Below, in pieces: positions 15,965-25,497 of a stretch of DNA of 64,000 bases (within the stretch, counting starts at the first letter, position 1; each line of letters starts with the position of its first letter). Position numbers and translations under genes: made by a program. Source of the DNA: Bryobacterales bacterium (GTDB lineage: Bacteria; Acidobacteriota; Terriglobia; Bryobacterales; Bryobacteraceae). The notes under the pieces were generated by a model that made no database searches, was not told where the DNA came from, and worked only from the letters and a program-made list of their open reading frames with translations. The stretch spans positions 124,001-188,000 of the forward strand of contig JADJOP010000002.1 in NCBI GenBank assembly GCA_016713735.1. Direction: 5' to 3'.

Positions 15965-17752
15965 CTACCACCGCGGATAGCTGTTCCACTCCTTGATCAG
16001 CTTCACGTCGAACTTCGGCTTGCGGTCATACGTCATCAACCCGTTGATCTCCTGCTCCACGTCGGTCAGTTGCGTGTAGCAGTACCCCGCGTTGAACGGC
16101 AGCTTCGACGCCGCTTCAAACAACTCGGCAATGCGCGCCTTGGCGGCTGCCTCGTTGCGCTCCACGCCTGAATACCCCCACGCCTCGGCCGACGCTTCCA
16201 TCCCCGGCGGCAGATACGCCACACCGCCAAACTCGCTCATCCAGTACGGCGTGCCGTTGTAGGCAAAGCCAGGAATCATCGCCGGCCGCCCGTTGTCGGG
16301 AATCAGCGAACCCTTCGCGCGCGACACCTTGGCATACTTCTCCGTCATCATCTTGCCCGTCCGCGCATAGTCATGCAGCGACGTCAGGTCCGTATGATCG
16401 GTGTGCTCCCAGCCGTCGTTGTCGATCACCGGCCGCGTCGCATCGAGCGACTTCGTCAGCGCATAGAGCGAAATCAAATGCTGCTGCTGCCGCGGGTCCT
16501 GCAAATTGTTCACACCCCAGCTTTCATTGATCGGAATCCACATGATCAGCGACGGATGATTGTAATCGCGCTCCACCGCCTCAATCCATTCCCGCGTGAA
16601 GCGCGCCGCGTACACCTCGTCATACTTCACCGCGTTCGCCATTTCGCCCGTCACGAGTAGGCCCATCTTGTCGGCCCAATAGTGGAACCGCGGGTCTTCA
16701 ATCTTCTGGTGCTTGCGCGCCCCGTTGAAGCCCATCTCTTTCATCATGCGGATGTCGTAGCGGATCGCCTCATCGGTCGGCGGCGTGAGAATCCCATCCG
16801 GCCAGTAGCCCTGGTCGAGCACCGTGCGCAGGAACAGCGGCCGCCGGTTCAACAGCAGCGTGTCGCTGCCCATCGTCACCGTGCGGAAGCCGAAGTACGA
16901 CTTCACGCGGTCAATCACCTGCCCGCCCCGCCGCAGCTCAAACGTCACGTTGTAGAAATTCGGATTCTCCGGCGACCACAGCCGCGGCGTCGGATCCGTG
17001 TACGACAATCCCTGCACCGGCTCAGCCGTCGTCGTCGCGCTCAGCGTTGTGCCTTCCACCACGGCGCGCAGCTCCAGCCCGGCTTCGTTGCGCGCCAGCC
17101 GCGCAACAAACTTCGCCGTGCCCTCCATCCCCGCCGTGATCCTCACGCTCGCCAGATGGTTGTCGCCCACCGTCTCCAGCCACACCGGCTGCCAGATGCC
17201 CGACGTGCGCGTGTAGAAAATCCCCCGCGATTTCGGCAGCCAATACTGCTTGCCGCGCGGCAGGAACTCATCGGTCGGCACATCCTCGGCCCGCACCGTG
17301 ATCACATTCGCCCCCGCCTTCAAATGCGGCGTAATGTCGAACCGGAACGGCACATTGCCGCCCTCATGCGAACCCAGGTAGGCCCCGTTCACCCACACCA
17401 TCGCCTGATAGTCCACCGCGCCGAATTGCAGCAGCACGCGCTTCCCGCTCCAGCCCTGCGGCAGCGTCACCGCCCGCCGGTACCACACCCACGGATGAAA
17501 CGTCGTGTCGCCAATGCCGCTCAGCTTCGACTCAAACGCATACGGCACCGTGATCTTCTTCGTGAACGCCTTCGCCCCCTCCTGCCACTTCTGGTTCAGT
17601 CCGGCATTGGCATCGTCGAACTCAAACTCCCACGGCCCGTTCAGAGTCACCCACTGCTCGCGCTCAAACTGCGGCTGCGGATACTCCGCTCGCGGCACGG
17701 CCTGCGCAAACAGGGCAGCCGCCATCATCAGGGTCAGAACAAGGCTCTTCAT
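15965..17752 (-). CDS. Glycoside hydrolase family 2 protein (beta-galactosidase/glucuronidase-like)
   Basis: A 595 aa secreted glycosidase. A signal peptide (SLVLTLMMAAALFAQA) precedes the jelly-roll sugar-binding domain (LNGPWEFEFDD...AVDYQAMVWVNGAYLGSHEGG), the immunoglobulin-like middle domain and the TIM barrel. The acid/base Glu is in MWIPINESWGV and the nucleophile Glu in YWMSEFGGVAY; CYTQLTDVEQEINGL is the usual late GH2 motif. It cleaves a beta-linked galactoside, glucuronide or mannoside; which one is not visible. The start at 17752 has GAAGGAAG upstream and overlaps the GH51 stop as ATGA, so the two are translationally coupled. Confidence 0.9.
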   Translation of the reverse strand: MKSLVLTLMMAAALFAQAVPRAEYPQPQFEREQWVTLNGPWEFEFDDANAGLNQKWQEGAKAFTKKITVPYAFESKLSGIGDTTFHPWVWYRRAVTLPQGWSGKRVLLQFGAVDYQAMVWVNGAYLGSHEGGNVPFRFDITPHLKAGANVITVRAEDVPTDEFLPRGKQYWLPKSRGIFYTRTSGIWQPVWLETVGDNHLASVRITAGMEGTAKFVARLARNEAGLELRAVVEGTTLSATTTAEPVQGLSYTDPTPRLWSPENPNFYNVTFELRRGGQVIDRVKSYFGFRTVTMGSDTLLLNRRPLFLRTVLDQGYWPDGILTPPTDEAIRYDIRMMKEMGFNGARKHQKIEDPRFHYWADKMGLLVTGEMANAVKYDEVYAARFTREWIEAVERDYNHPSLIMWIPINESWGVNNLQDPRQQQHLISLYALTKSLDATRPVIDNDGWEHTDHTDLTSLHDYARTGKMMTEKYAKVSRAKGSLIPDNGRPAMIPGFAYNGTPYWMSEFGGVAYLPPGMEASAEAWGYSGVERNEAAAKARIAELFEAASKLPFNAGYCYTQLTDVEQEINGLMTYDRKPKFDVKLIKEWNSYPRW

Positions 17753-19308
17753 GCGTTCGCTTCCTTCAGGGTTGTCAAAATCACCGCGCTCACGCTGCGT
17801 GCTGGGAAAGTCCACTCCACCGGCGCGCCGGGCGTCACCGCCAGCGTCTTCTCCACCGGCTCAAACGTCTTCGGATGCTGCGTATCCGCATACGCCCGCG
17901 CTTCGGCCGGTGCAATCTCGTGCACCACGCCCGCCGCAATCCGCCGTCCCGGCACGCGGAACGCCGCCTTCACCGGGCTCGTGAAGTCCGTGTTCAACAC
18001 ATGCAGCAGCACCGAATCGATGCCCACCGTCGCCGCCACATCCAACGCCGCAGGCGCGCCCGTCACCGCTGCCCCGTGCGTGCCGTGGTAGCGCCGGAAC
18101 AGGCGCGTGATCGAACCCACCGGCAGCAGATGCGAACTCTTGCCCGGCGTCTGCATCATCACCGCATTCACCGTCCAGCGGTTGCCCGCGAAATCGGCCC
18201 CCGTGCAGATCTTCACCCGCCCTCCATGCCGCAAATATGTGTTCAGCGACTTCGCGTGATACGCCGCCGACAGCCACTCCGTCAAAATCGGATTCGCATT
18301 GTGCGGCTGCAGCGACAAGTGCCCTTCGGTCACCGCAATGCCATGCGAGGAATCGCCCGGCGGAATCGCGTGCTCAAACTCCCGCAGCCGCACATCCACT
18401 CGCCCCGCCAGTTCCAACAACTCTTCCCACGCCCGCGCCGGGTCCTTCTGATACTCATACCCGCGCAACACCGTGTCTTTCCGAATCGGCGACTGCCCCA
18501 TCATGTGCATCGCGATCATGTCGATGTGCTCGCCCGCCCGCTTGGCCAGCTCCGCCGCCCACAGCCCGCGCCCCGCCGCCGTCTCGCCCCGGTCGCCCCA
18601 GCCAATCAGTTGGATCGATGCATCCCGCCCCCGCATCGCTTTCGAAAACTCGATCGTCGCCTTCACCGTCTCATCCAGCGTGAACCCGCCCCGCCCATAC
18701 GACGTCTCATTGCCCAACTGCCACAGCTGGATCGGCAGCGGCTCCCGCGACCCATTCGCCGCCCGCTCGCGATGATCCGGATCGTTGCAGTAGCTCACCC
18801 AATCGGCTGCCTCTTCCGGCCCCGCCGTCCGGTCGCCCTCCGGCTTATTGCGGTACGTCTGAAACCCGTCGCCCTGGAAGTTCACACACATCAGCGGCGC
18901 CGCGCCCACCCGCTTGCAGAACGCCGCGAACTCATGCGTCCCCACGCGGTTTGACTCAATCCCGCCCCACACATAGTTCCGCATCGTCGGCCGCTTGGCC
19001 ACCGGACCAATGCCCTCGCGCCACCGGTAGTAGCGGCAAAACAACCCGCCCCAGCGCATCGTCTGCGGCGCCAGTTCGCGCGTCGCCGCCACAAAGTCCT
19101 CGCGCCAGTCGTTGATCTCGTAATCCCAACCCGCTTCCACCGACGAATCCGTCGCCCCCAGCGGCTCCATGAACTGCATATAGAGGTGGGGCGACACCGC
19201 AAACAACGGCTTCGGGTCCACCGCAATCACGTTGGCTCCCGCAGCAACCTGTGCGGCCAGTGGAACTGCCGTTGCGGCGAGCATCGTTCGACGAGTCATC
19301 GGCGACAT
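17749..19308 (-). CDS. Alpha-L-arabinofuranosidase, GH51-like
   Basis: A 519 aa protein removing arabinofuranosyl side chains from hemicellulose or arabinogalactan. A Tat signal (MTRRTMLAATAVPLAAQVAA) is followed by an (alpha/beta)8 barrel with the acid/base motif WQLGNETSYG near residue 200, the putative nucleophile region NPILTEWLSAAYHAK near residue 340, and a C-terminal beta-sandwich. The real start is ATG at 19308 or 19299; a TTG further upstream at 19317 is less likely. A -10-like TAAACT and a LacI-type operator lie immediately upstream. It is first in a two-gene operon with the GH2 gene. Confidence 0.85.
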   Translation of the reverse strand: MSPMTRRTMLAATAVPLAAQVAAGANVIAVDPKPLFAVSPHLYMQFMEPLGATDSSVEAGWDYEINDWREDFVAATRELAPQTMRWGGLFCRYYRWREGIGPVAKRPTMRNYVWGGIESNRVGTHEFAAFCKRVGAAPLMCVNFQGDGFQTYRNKPEGDRTAGPEEAADWVSYCNDPDHRERAANGSREPLPIQLWQLGNETSYGRGGFTLDETVKATIEFSKAMRGRDASIQLIGWGDRGETAAGRGLWAAELAKRAGEHIDMIAMHMMGQSPIRKDTVLRGYEYQKDPARAWEELLELAGRVDVRLREFEHAIPPGDSSHGIAVTEGHLSLQPHNANPILTEWLSAAYHAKSLNTYLRHGGRVKICTGADFAGNRWTVNAVMMQTPGKSSHLLPVGSITRLFRRYHGTHGAAVTGAPAALDVAATVGIDSVLLHVLNTDFTSPVKAAFRVPGRRIAAGVVHEIAPAEARAYADTQHPKTFEPVEKTLAVTPGAPVEWTFPARSVSAVILTTLKEANA

Positions 19309-19321
19309 GGCAGTCAACAGT

Positions 19322-19333
19322 TTAACCGCTTAC
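19322..19333. promoter_or_regulatory. Candidate LacI-family operator before the GH51-GH2 operon
   Basis: TTAACCGCTTAC matches 10 of 12 positions of the perfect palindrome found at 39714. It begins 14 bp upstream of the GH51 start and overlaps a -10-like TAAACT on the minus strand (19319-19324), a position where a bound repressor would block transcription. The likely ligand is the LacI-family protein encoded at 37815. Confidence 0.5.
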
Positions 19334-19448
19334 GCGGCGTTCTGGAACCCCGCTGGTACTAGGCCTCACATTCGACCATTCTTGCCCAACGCAACAAAAA
19401 CTACACAATCGTCTGCTACCTTGCTTCTTTCGGAGGCCTACACCACTT

Positions 19449-22400
19449 ATGTCTTCTGCCGGTCGCGTTCAGCGCCTAACCGCCATCCTCTGCCACCTGC
19501 TCCTCCTGAGCGGTCTCAGGGCCGACTCCACGTCTCAAGCCATTCAGTCCACCCCCTTCACCCAAGCCTGGACCAACACCGGCCTCATCACCGCCAATGA
19601 CGATTGGGCCGGCGTCCCCGGCATCATCGGCTACCGCGGCGATGGCCTCACCTCCTCGAACGACGTCGACCCCCAAACCGTCCTCGCCGACGGCACCTCC
19701 ACCCCCATCGACGTCAACGCCAACCAGACCAACCCCAACACCTTCTCCACCGGCGGCGTCACCGAATTCCACATCGCCGACCCCACTATCGCCCTCACCG
19801 GCTCCGGCACCGCCGACGCGCCCTTCATCCTGATCCACCTCAACTCCACGGGCTGCTCCACCGGCGTCCGCGTCCGCTACAACCTCCGCGACCTCGACGC
19901 CAGCACCGACAACGCCGCCCAGCAGGTGGCCCTCCACTACCGCACCAGTGCTTCCGGCAATTTCACCAACGTCCCGAGCGCCTACGTCGCCGACGCCACC
20001 ACCGGGCCCAGCCTCGCCACGCTCGTCACTCCCATCGACGTCACCCTCCCCGCCGACGCCAGCAATCAGGCCGTGCTCCAAATCCGCGTCATCACCACCA
20101 ACGCCACCGGCAACGACGAATGGGTCGGCATCGACGACGTCGACATCAGTTGCTCCGGCGTGGCCCAACCGCTCCAGATCTCCACCGCCTCCCCCCTTCC
20201 CGCGGCCACCTCCGGCCAGTTCTACTCGCAGGCGATCACCGCCTCCGGCGGCACAGGCAACTACTCCTTCTCGCTCCTTAACAGCTCCCTGCCCAGCGGC
20301 CTCAACCTCGCCGGCAACACCATCAGCGGCACCACCAACCAGCTTGGCCTTTCCCAGTTCACCATCCAGGTCAACGACGGCTCCACCACCGCGCAAAAGC
20401 AATTCGACCTCACCGTCAGCGCCCCCCCGCCCTCCTGCGCCAACCCAACTCTCATCAGCGCCATTCAAGGCTCCGGCTCCACCAGCCCGCTGGCCGGCCA
20501 AAACGTCAGCACCGTCGGCATCGTCACCGCCATCAAGAGCGCCGGTTCCTCCAGCGGTTTCTTCCTTCAGGACCCCACCGGCGACGCTAACCCGGCAACC
20601 TCGGAAGGCATCTTCGTTTTCACCGGCTCCAACCTCCCCGCCAACGCCACCGTCGGCAACAGCGTCTGCGTCACCGGCCCCGTGGTTGAGTTCAACTCCA
20701 CCCAATCCGTCCCCGCCGGAAGCCCCACCCTCACCGAAATCAGCACCCCCAATTCACTCACGCTGCTCAGCGCCGGCAACGCCCTGCCCGCCCCCCTTCC
20801 CATGGCTGCCTGCTCCGGCGCACAGTTCGTCAACGGCGAACAGTTTGAGTGTCTCGAAGGCATGCGCGTCGCGGTTGCTTCCCTCTCCGTCGTTTCCCCG
20901 GCGGATGGCAGCGTGAACGAATCCACCGCCACCGCCACCTCGTTCGGCGAGTTCACCGGCGTCATCGGCGCCCCTCGCCCCTTCCGCGAACCCGGCGTCC
21001 AACTGCCCGATGTTCTCCCCTCCGGCACAAGCTGTTTCCCGCCCTCCCTCATCGGCGTGGGCTGCATTCCCCGCTTCGACAACAACGGCGAACGCATCGG
21101 CATCGACACCGGCGACCAGCCCGGCTCCACCCTCCTCAGCCCCTCCGTAGGCGCAACGCTCGCCAACTTCAACGGCGTCCTGGACTACCGTCACAACCAG
21201 CGCGCCTACATCATCCTCTCCGATCCCTCGCCCGTCCCCACACTCTCCGGCGATACCCTCGCCGCCACTCCCGTCGCCACCGCCTCGCCCGACGACCTCC
21301 GCGTCGCCAGCATGAACCTCGAGCGCCTCTTCGACGACGTGAACGACCCCGGCGTGGGCGATGTCGTCGTCAACGCCACGGCCTATGCCGACCGCCTCTC
21401 CAAAATCGCCCTCTCGATCCGGGATGTCCTCAAAACCCCCGACGTCATCGCCGTCCAGGAAGTGGAGAACCTCCAAGTCCTGCAGGCTCTCGCCGCCGCC
21501 GTCAACACCGCAGCCGGCACCGACTACACCGCCTTCCTCTTCGAAGGCAACGACCCCGGCGGCATCGACGTCGGCTTCCTGGTCAAGGGCCGCGTCACCG
21601 TCTCCTCGGTCACGCAAGAAGGGAAGACCGATACCTACACTGACCCCGCCAGCGCTGCCGACGCGATCATCTTTGACCGTCCGCCGCTCTTCCTCAACGG
21701 CACAATTACCCGCCCCGGCTCCGACACCGCCTTCCCCTTCACCGTCATGGTGAACCACCTGCGCTCCCTCAACGGCAACGATACCCCCGGCAACGAGGGC
21801 CTCCGCGTCCGCGCCAAACGCCGCGCCGGAGCCGAACGCGCCGCCCAGTTCATCCAGGCCCGCCAGGGCTCCGCCAACATGGTCGTCGTCGGCGACTTCA
21901 ATGCCTTCGACTTCAACGACGGCTTTGTCGACATCATGGGCATCCTCAAGGGCGCCCCGGCCGGCATCAATGAAACCGTCGGCGGCGGTGATGACTTCCT
22001 CAACCCGAATCTCACCAACCTCATGGAGACTCTCCCCGCCTCCAACCGCTACACCTACCTCTTCCAGGGCAGCGCCCAGGTCCTCGATCACGTTCTGGTC
22101 AACGCCCCCATGGCCAACCCCCTCCGCTTCAAGTCCATCGAGGTCGCCCGCGTCAACACCGACTTCAAGGAAGCCTTCCGCGGCGACTTCACCCGCCCCG
22201 AACGCTACTCCGACCACGACCACCCCGTTGCCACCTTCCGCCTGCCCCTTGAGGTGACCAGCAAAACCACCCTCGTCCGCGGCGGCTTCATCCTCAACCG
22301 CGCCACCAAGCTCTATAACCAAACCGTCCGCATCACCAATACCGGCGGCTCCTCCCTCTCCGGCCCCCTGCACCTCGTGCTGGATAACCTCGCCACCGGC

Positions 22401-22565
22401 GTCACCCTCTTCAACAAGAGCGGCGACACCCCTGCCGGCAAGCCCTACCGCACGGTGAACGTGACCCTGGCCCCCGGCCAGTTCACCACAGTCACCCTGC
22501 AGTTCCAGAACCCGGCCAACGGGCCGATCACCTACTCGCCCAAAGTCTTTTCCATCAACTTCTAG
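19449..22565 (+). CDS. Secreted ExeM/NucH-like nuclease with putative Ig domain
   Basis: A 1038 aa extracellular protein. After the signal peptide come a beta-rich N-terminal domain, a putative Ig/He-PIG domain near residues 240-325 (GTGNYSFSLLNSSLPSGLNL), an OB-like nuclease-associated region near residues 335-430, and an endonuclease/exonuclease/phosphatase domain near residues 610-930 with VASMNLERLFDD, VIAVQEVENL, VVVGDFNAFDFND and YSDHDHPV, which are the metal and catalytic motifs of this fold. A C-terminal beta domain closes the protein. It probably degrades extracellular DNA for nutrient use. GGAGG precedes the ATG. A PEP-CTERM protein gene follows after 12 bp. Confidence 0.85.
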   Translation: MSSAGRVQRLTAILCHLLLLSGLRADSTSQAIQSTPFTQAWTNTGLITANDDWAGVPGIIGYRGDGLTSSNDVDPQTVLADGTSTPIDVNANQTNPNTFSTGGVTEFHIADPTIALTGSGTADAPFILIHLNSTGCSTGVRVRYNLRDLDASTDNAAQQVALHYRTSASGNFTNVPSAYVADATTGPSLATLVTPIDVTLPADASNQAVLQIRVITTNATGNDEWVGIDDVDISCSGVAQPLQISTASPLPAATSGQFYSQAITASGGTGNYSFSLLNSSLPSGLNLAGNTISGTTNQLGLSQFTIQVNDGSTTAQKQFDLTVSAPPPSCANPTLISAIQGSGSTSPLAGQNVSTVGIVTAIKSAGSSSGFFLQDPTGDANPATSEGIFVFTGSNLPANATVGNSVCVTGPVVEFNSTQSVPAGSPTLTEISTPNSLTLLSAGNALPAPLPMAACSGAQFVNGEQFECLEGMRVAVASLSVVSPADGSVNESTATATSFGEFTGVIGAPRPFREPGVQLPDVLPSGTSCFPPSLIGVGCIPRFDNNGERIGIDTGDQPGSTLLSPSVGATLANFNGVLDYRHNQRAYIILSDPSPVPTLSGDTLAATPVATASPDDLRVASMNLERLFDDVNDPGVGDVVVNATAYADRLSKIALSIRDVLKTPDVIAVQEVENLQVLQALAAAVNTAAGTDYTAFLFEGNDPGGIDVGFLVKGRVTVSSVTQEGKTDTYTDPASAADAIIFDRPPLFLNGTITRPGSDTAFPFTVMVNHLRSLNGNDTPGNEGLRVRAKRRAGAERAAQFIQARQGSANMVVVGDFNAFDFNDGFVDIMGILKGAPAGINETVGGGDDFLNPNLTNLMETLPASNRYTYLFQGSAQVLDHVLVNAPMANPLRFKSIEVARVNTDFKEAFRGDFTRPERYSDHDHPVATFRLPLEVTSKTTLVRGGFILNRATKLYNQTVRITNTGGSSLSGPLHLVLDNLATGVTLFNKSGDTPAGKPYRTVNVTLAPGQFTTVTLQFQNPANGPITYSPKVFSINF

Positions 22566-22577
22566 AAGGTCCAGAAC

Positions 22578-23219
22578 ATGACACGCCTCTTTTCCTTGGG
22601 AATCATCGCCGCCGCCCTCGCTTTTACGCTGCCCGCGGCCACGCTCAACTACGACGTCACCATCGACACCTCCCCCCTCAACCCCAGCGCCGGATACATC
22701 GACTTCCAGCTCTCCAGCGGCGACGTCAACGACCCGCCCTTCACGGCCGAAATCTCCAGCTTCAGCCCTCTGGGGTTCACGCCCGATACCCCGATCGGCG
22801 ACGTCAGCGGCAGTCTGACAACGACTCTGACGCTCCAGAACCTCACCACAAACTTCTCCGCCGCCCTCTACGGCGTGGCCTCGTTTCCCAACACCATCAC
22901 CTTCACGCTCGCCCTCACCTCGCCCGCCTTCGATCCCGGCACGCCCCTCGCCTTCACCCCCTTCTTCGGCGTCTTTCTCTACGACGAGAGCTTCGCGCCC
23001 CTGCTCACCACTGACCCCCTCGGCTCCATCCTCAGCATCTACACCGACGCTGAGCGCAACCTCTACACCGACACCTTCGAAGCCGACGAACAGGGCACAC
23101 CCAGCGTGGTCACGCTCCGCTCCCCCAACTCCGCCGTCCCCGAGCCCTCCACCTGGGCCCTCGCAGCCGGCGGCCTGTTGTTCCTGGCTGGACGTTCCCG
23201 GCTCCGCTCCCGGCGCTAG
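22578..23219 (+). CDS. PEP-CTERM sorting-domain protein
   Basis: A 213 aa exported protein with signal peptide (ITAALAFTLPAA-like hydrophobic start) and beta-rich, Ser/Thr-rich body. The C-terminus shows the three-part PEP-CTERM signal: VPEPSTWALAAGGLLFLAGR followed by a basic tail RLRSRR. In such systems exosortase cleaves the signal and moves the protein to the surface or into the exopolysaccharide matrix. No exosortase gene is in this window. It directly follows the nuclease gene and is probably co-transcribed with it. The body has no family I recognise. Confidence 0.85.
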   Translation: MTRLFSLGIIAAALAFTLPAATLNYDVTIDTSPLNPSAGYIDFQLSSGDVNDPPFTAEISSFSPLGFTPDTPIGDVSGSLTTTLTLQNLTTNFSAALYGVASFPNTITFTLALTSPAFDPGTPLAFTPFFGVFLYDESFAPLLTTDPLGSILSIYTDAERNLYTDTFEADEQGTPSVVTLRSPNSAVPEPSTWALAAGGLLFLAGRSRLRSRR

Positions 23220-23269
23220 CTAGGCGCAACCCGGGAATCCCCAGGCCCCCGTTTACAATCAAATAAGAC

Positions 23270-24223
23270 GTGCTCGTTCCTCTGGAAAACCTTACCGCGC
23301 CCCCTAGCGCCCAGCGCCCAGACGGGCCTAGCGCCCAGCGCCCAGACGGGCCCAGCGCCCAGCGACCAGACGGGCCCAGCGCCCAGCGCCCAGAATGGCT
23401 CCGCGCCCCCGCCCCCGTCGGCGACAACTACCGCGGCCTCAAGGACCTCATCACCCGCCTCGGCCTCCACACCGTCTGCGAATCCGCCGCCTGCCCCAAC
23501 ATCGGCGACTGCTGGAACCGCCGCACCGCCACCTTCATGATCCTCGGCAACGTCTGCACGCGCCGCTGCGGCTTCTGCGCCGTCCAGAAAGGCGCCCCGC
23601 TCGAAGTCGACATGGACGAGCCCCGCCGCGTCGCCGAAGCCGTCGAAGCCATGGGATTGAAATACGCCGTCATCACCAGCGTCAACCGCGATGACCGCAA
23701 GGACGGCGGCGCGCTCCTGTTTGCCATGACCATCCGCGCCATCCGCGAGCGCCTCCCCGCCTGCCGCGTCGAAGTCCTCGTGCCCGACTTCCAGGGCTCG
23801 CGCGAAGCCATGGAACTGCTTATGGACGCCCGCCCCGACGTCCTCAACCACAACACCGAAACCGTCCCCCGCCTCTATCGCCAGGTCCGCCTCGGCGCTT
23901 CCTATGAGCGCTCGCTCGACATGCTCGCCTACGCCAAGAAACTGCGCCCCGACGTCCCCACCAAGTCCGGCCTCATGCTCGGCCTCGGCGAAACCATGGA
24001 CGAAGTGAAGGCCGTCATGCGCGACCTCCGCGCCTCCCGGGTCGACATCCTCACCCTCGGCCAATACCTCCGCCCCTCGCCCAAACACCTCCCCATCCTG
24101 CGCTACATCCCGCCCCAGGAGTTCGCCGAATACCGCGCCGCCGGAGCCGCCCTCGGCTTCTCCCACGTCGAAGCCGGTCCCCTCGTGCGCAGTTCCTATC
24201 ACGCCGACGAGGCCCACGCGTGA
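23270..24223 (+). CDS. lipA: Lipoyl synthase
   Basis: A radical-SAM enzyme that inserts two sulfurs into protein-bound octanoate to make lipoyl groups. The 317 aa protein has the auxiliary-cluster cysteines in CESAACPNIGDC, the radical-SAM CTRRCGFC motif and the C-terminal RSSYHADE with the serine ligand. The conserved part starts at PEWLRAPAPVGDNYRGL (residue 43). Before it sits an unusual four-unit repeat PSAQRPDG. The GTG at 23270 is the first usable start; no Shine-Dalgarno is visible, but TACAAT lies about 10 nt upstream. The end overlaps the next gene as GTGA. Confidence 0.95.
   Translation: MLVPLENLTAPPSAQRPDGPSAQRPDGPSAQRPDGPSAQRPEWLRAPAPVGDNYRGLKDLITRLGLHTVCESAACPNIGDCWNRRTATFMILGNVCTRRCGFCAVQKGAPLEVDMDEPRRVAEAVEAMGLKYAVITSVNRDDRKDGGALLFAMTIRAIRERLPACRVEVLVPDFQGSREAMELLMDARPDVLNHNTETVPRLYRQVRLGASYERSLDMLAYAKKLRPDVPTKSGLMLGLGETMDEVKAVMRDLRASRVDILTLGQYLRPSPKHLPILRYIPPQEFAEYRAAGAALGFSHVEAGPLVRSSYHADEAHA
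23306..23401 (+). repeat. Four-copy 24-bp tandem repeat within lipA
   Basis: Four adjoining 24-bp units (23306, 23330, 23354, 23378), each beginning AGCGCCCAGCG; units 1-3 differ by one or two bases and unit 4 diverges at its end. They encode the octapeptide PSAQRPDG repeated, with the last unit changing into the conserved PEW of LipA. The unit itself contains a shorter GCGCCCA duplication, which favours slippage. Confidence 0.9.
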
Positions 24224-25224
24224 TCCTCGACGAGCCCGTCCCAGGACTGGTCCGCATCCGCCTCCCGCTCCCCTTCCAGCTCAACCACGTCTATGTCCAC
24301 GCCGTCCGCCGCAACGGTGGCTGGATGCTCATCGACACCGGCCTCGGCGACGAAGCCTGCATGAACGCGCTCGACGAAGCCTTCATCCAGGCCGGCATCC
24401 TCTGGCGCGACGTGAACGACATTTTCCTCACCCACACCCACCCCGATCACGTCGGCGGCGCGCCCGAACTCCTCAAGCGTACCGGCGCCCGCCTCTGGAT
24501 GTCCGCCGGCGAACGCGACCACCTCGCCGAAGTCGCCACCTCCGCCCATGTCGCCGACTGGTTCACCCCCACCGTCCGCCGCGCCGGTGCGAACGAAAGC
24601 GAAATCTCCGAAATGGAGGAGGCCTTCACCTCCGTCCGCCACAAATTCGTCCCCCTCCAGCCCGACCACACGCTCCACGGCGGCGAGAGCATCGCCACCT
24701 CCCTCGGGCCGCTCGAAACCGTCCTCACCCCCGGCCACTCGCCCGCGCACCTCGCCCTCTATCAGAACGAACGCAAGCTGCTGCTCTCAGGCGACCACGT
24801 CCTCACCAACATCACCCCCAACATCAGTTGGATGCCCGGCCGCGACATGCTCGGCGAATATCACGATTCGCTCGACCGCGTCGCCCACCTCGAAGTCGAC
24901 GAAATCCTACCGTCCCACGGACGCGCGTTTCACGGGCTCGTCGCCTGGGTTGAGTCGGCCAAGCGACACCACCAGGTGCGTTGTGACGGACTGCTCAATG
25001 GCCTTGCCATGGGCGCTTGCACCGCCCGTGAACTTCTTCCGGTTCTGTGGGCGAAGCCCCTGGCGGCGTGGAACTTGCGCTTCGCTTTGTTTGAGGTCCT
25101 GGCTCATCTTGAATACCTGTTGCAACGCGGAATGGTGTGTAAAGAAAAAGGCGACATCGAACGCTGGCAGGTTACCTCCCACGCCCGACCCACACACGCC
25201 CGCCCCACCCACGGCGGCGGCTGA
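24220..25224 (+). CDS. Metallo-beta-lactamase-fold hydrolase
   Basis: A 334 aa cytoplasmic MBL-fold protein. The zinc motif THTHPDHVGG (HxHxDH) is near residue 70, LTPGHSPAHLALY holds the next His, LLSGDHVL the bridging Asp and PSHG the last His. The C-terminal 80 residues are helical and match the LACTB2/glyoxalase-II-like branch that acts on thioesters, nucleic acids or lactones. The substrate is not known. The GTG start overlaps the lipA stop by 4 bp, so it is translated with LipA; a link to lipoyl metabolism is only suggested by position. Confidence 0.85.
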   Translation: MILDEPVPGLVRIRLPLPFQLNHVYVHAVRRNGGWMLIDTGLGDEACMNALDEAFIQAGILWRDVNDIFLTHTHPDHVGGAPELLKRTGARLWMSAGERDHLAEVATSAHVADWFTPTVRRAGANESEISEMEEAFTSVRHKFVPLQPDHTLHGGESIATSLGPLETVLTPGHSPAHLALYQNERKLLLSGDHVLTNITPNISWMPGRDMLGEYHDSLDRVAHLEVDEILPSHGRAFHGLVAWVESAKRHHQVRCDGLLNGLAMGACTARELLPVLWAKPLAAWNLRFALFEVLAHLEYLLQRGMVCKEKGDIERWQVTSHARPTHARPTHGGG

Positions 25225-25289
25225 GCAAGCCCCGATTCCCGGAACTTCTCCCCCCCTCATTCGTACTATTCGTTGGAAAGGGTTTGCCA

Positions 25290-25490
25290 ATGCTCAAATT
25301 CCTGATGTGGTGCATCCTGTTTGTCGTCTGCTGGCCACTGGCTCTGCTCGCCCTGGTGCTCTACCCCATCGTCTGGCTGCTCCTGTTGCCGTTCAGAATC
25401 GTCGGCATCGCCGTTGACGGCGTTTTCGAACTGCTTCACGCCGTCCTCACGTTGCCCGCCCGCGTGCTCCGCTTCGGCGCGGCCCGCTAA
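25290..25490 (+). CDS. Small hydrophobic membrane protein
   Basis: A 66 aa protein, almost wholly hydrophobic, with two membrane helices (WCILFVVCWPLALLALVLY and IVWLLLLPFRIVGIAV) and a short basic end. GGAAAGG lies eight nt before the ATG at 25290, a good ribosome site, which is my main evidence that it is real. No known family; it stands alone between the MBL gene and the convergent TPR gene. Confidence 0.6.
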   Translation: MLKFLMWCILFVVCWPLALLALVLYPIVWLLLLPFRIVGIAVDGVFELLHAVLTLPARVLRFGAAR

Positions 25491-25497
25491 CACGGCC

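Noticed and set aside
23306..23401. CRISPR-like repeats
   Set aside because: The units are directly adjacent without spacers and are in frame with lipA, so this is a coding tandem repeat.
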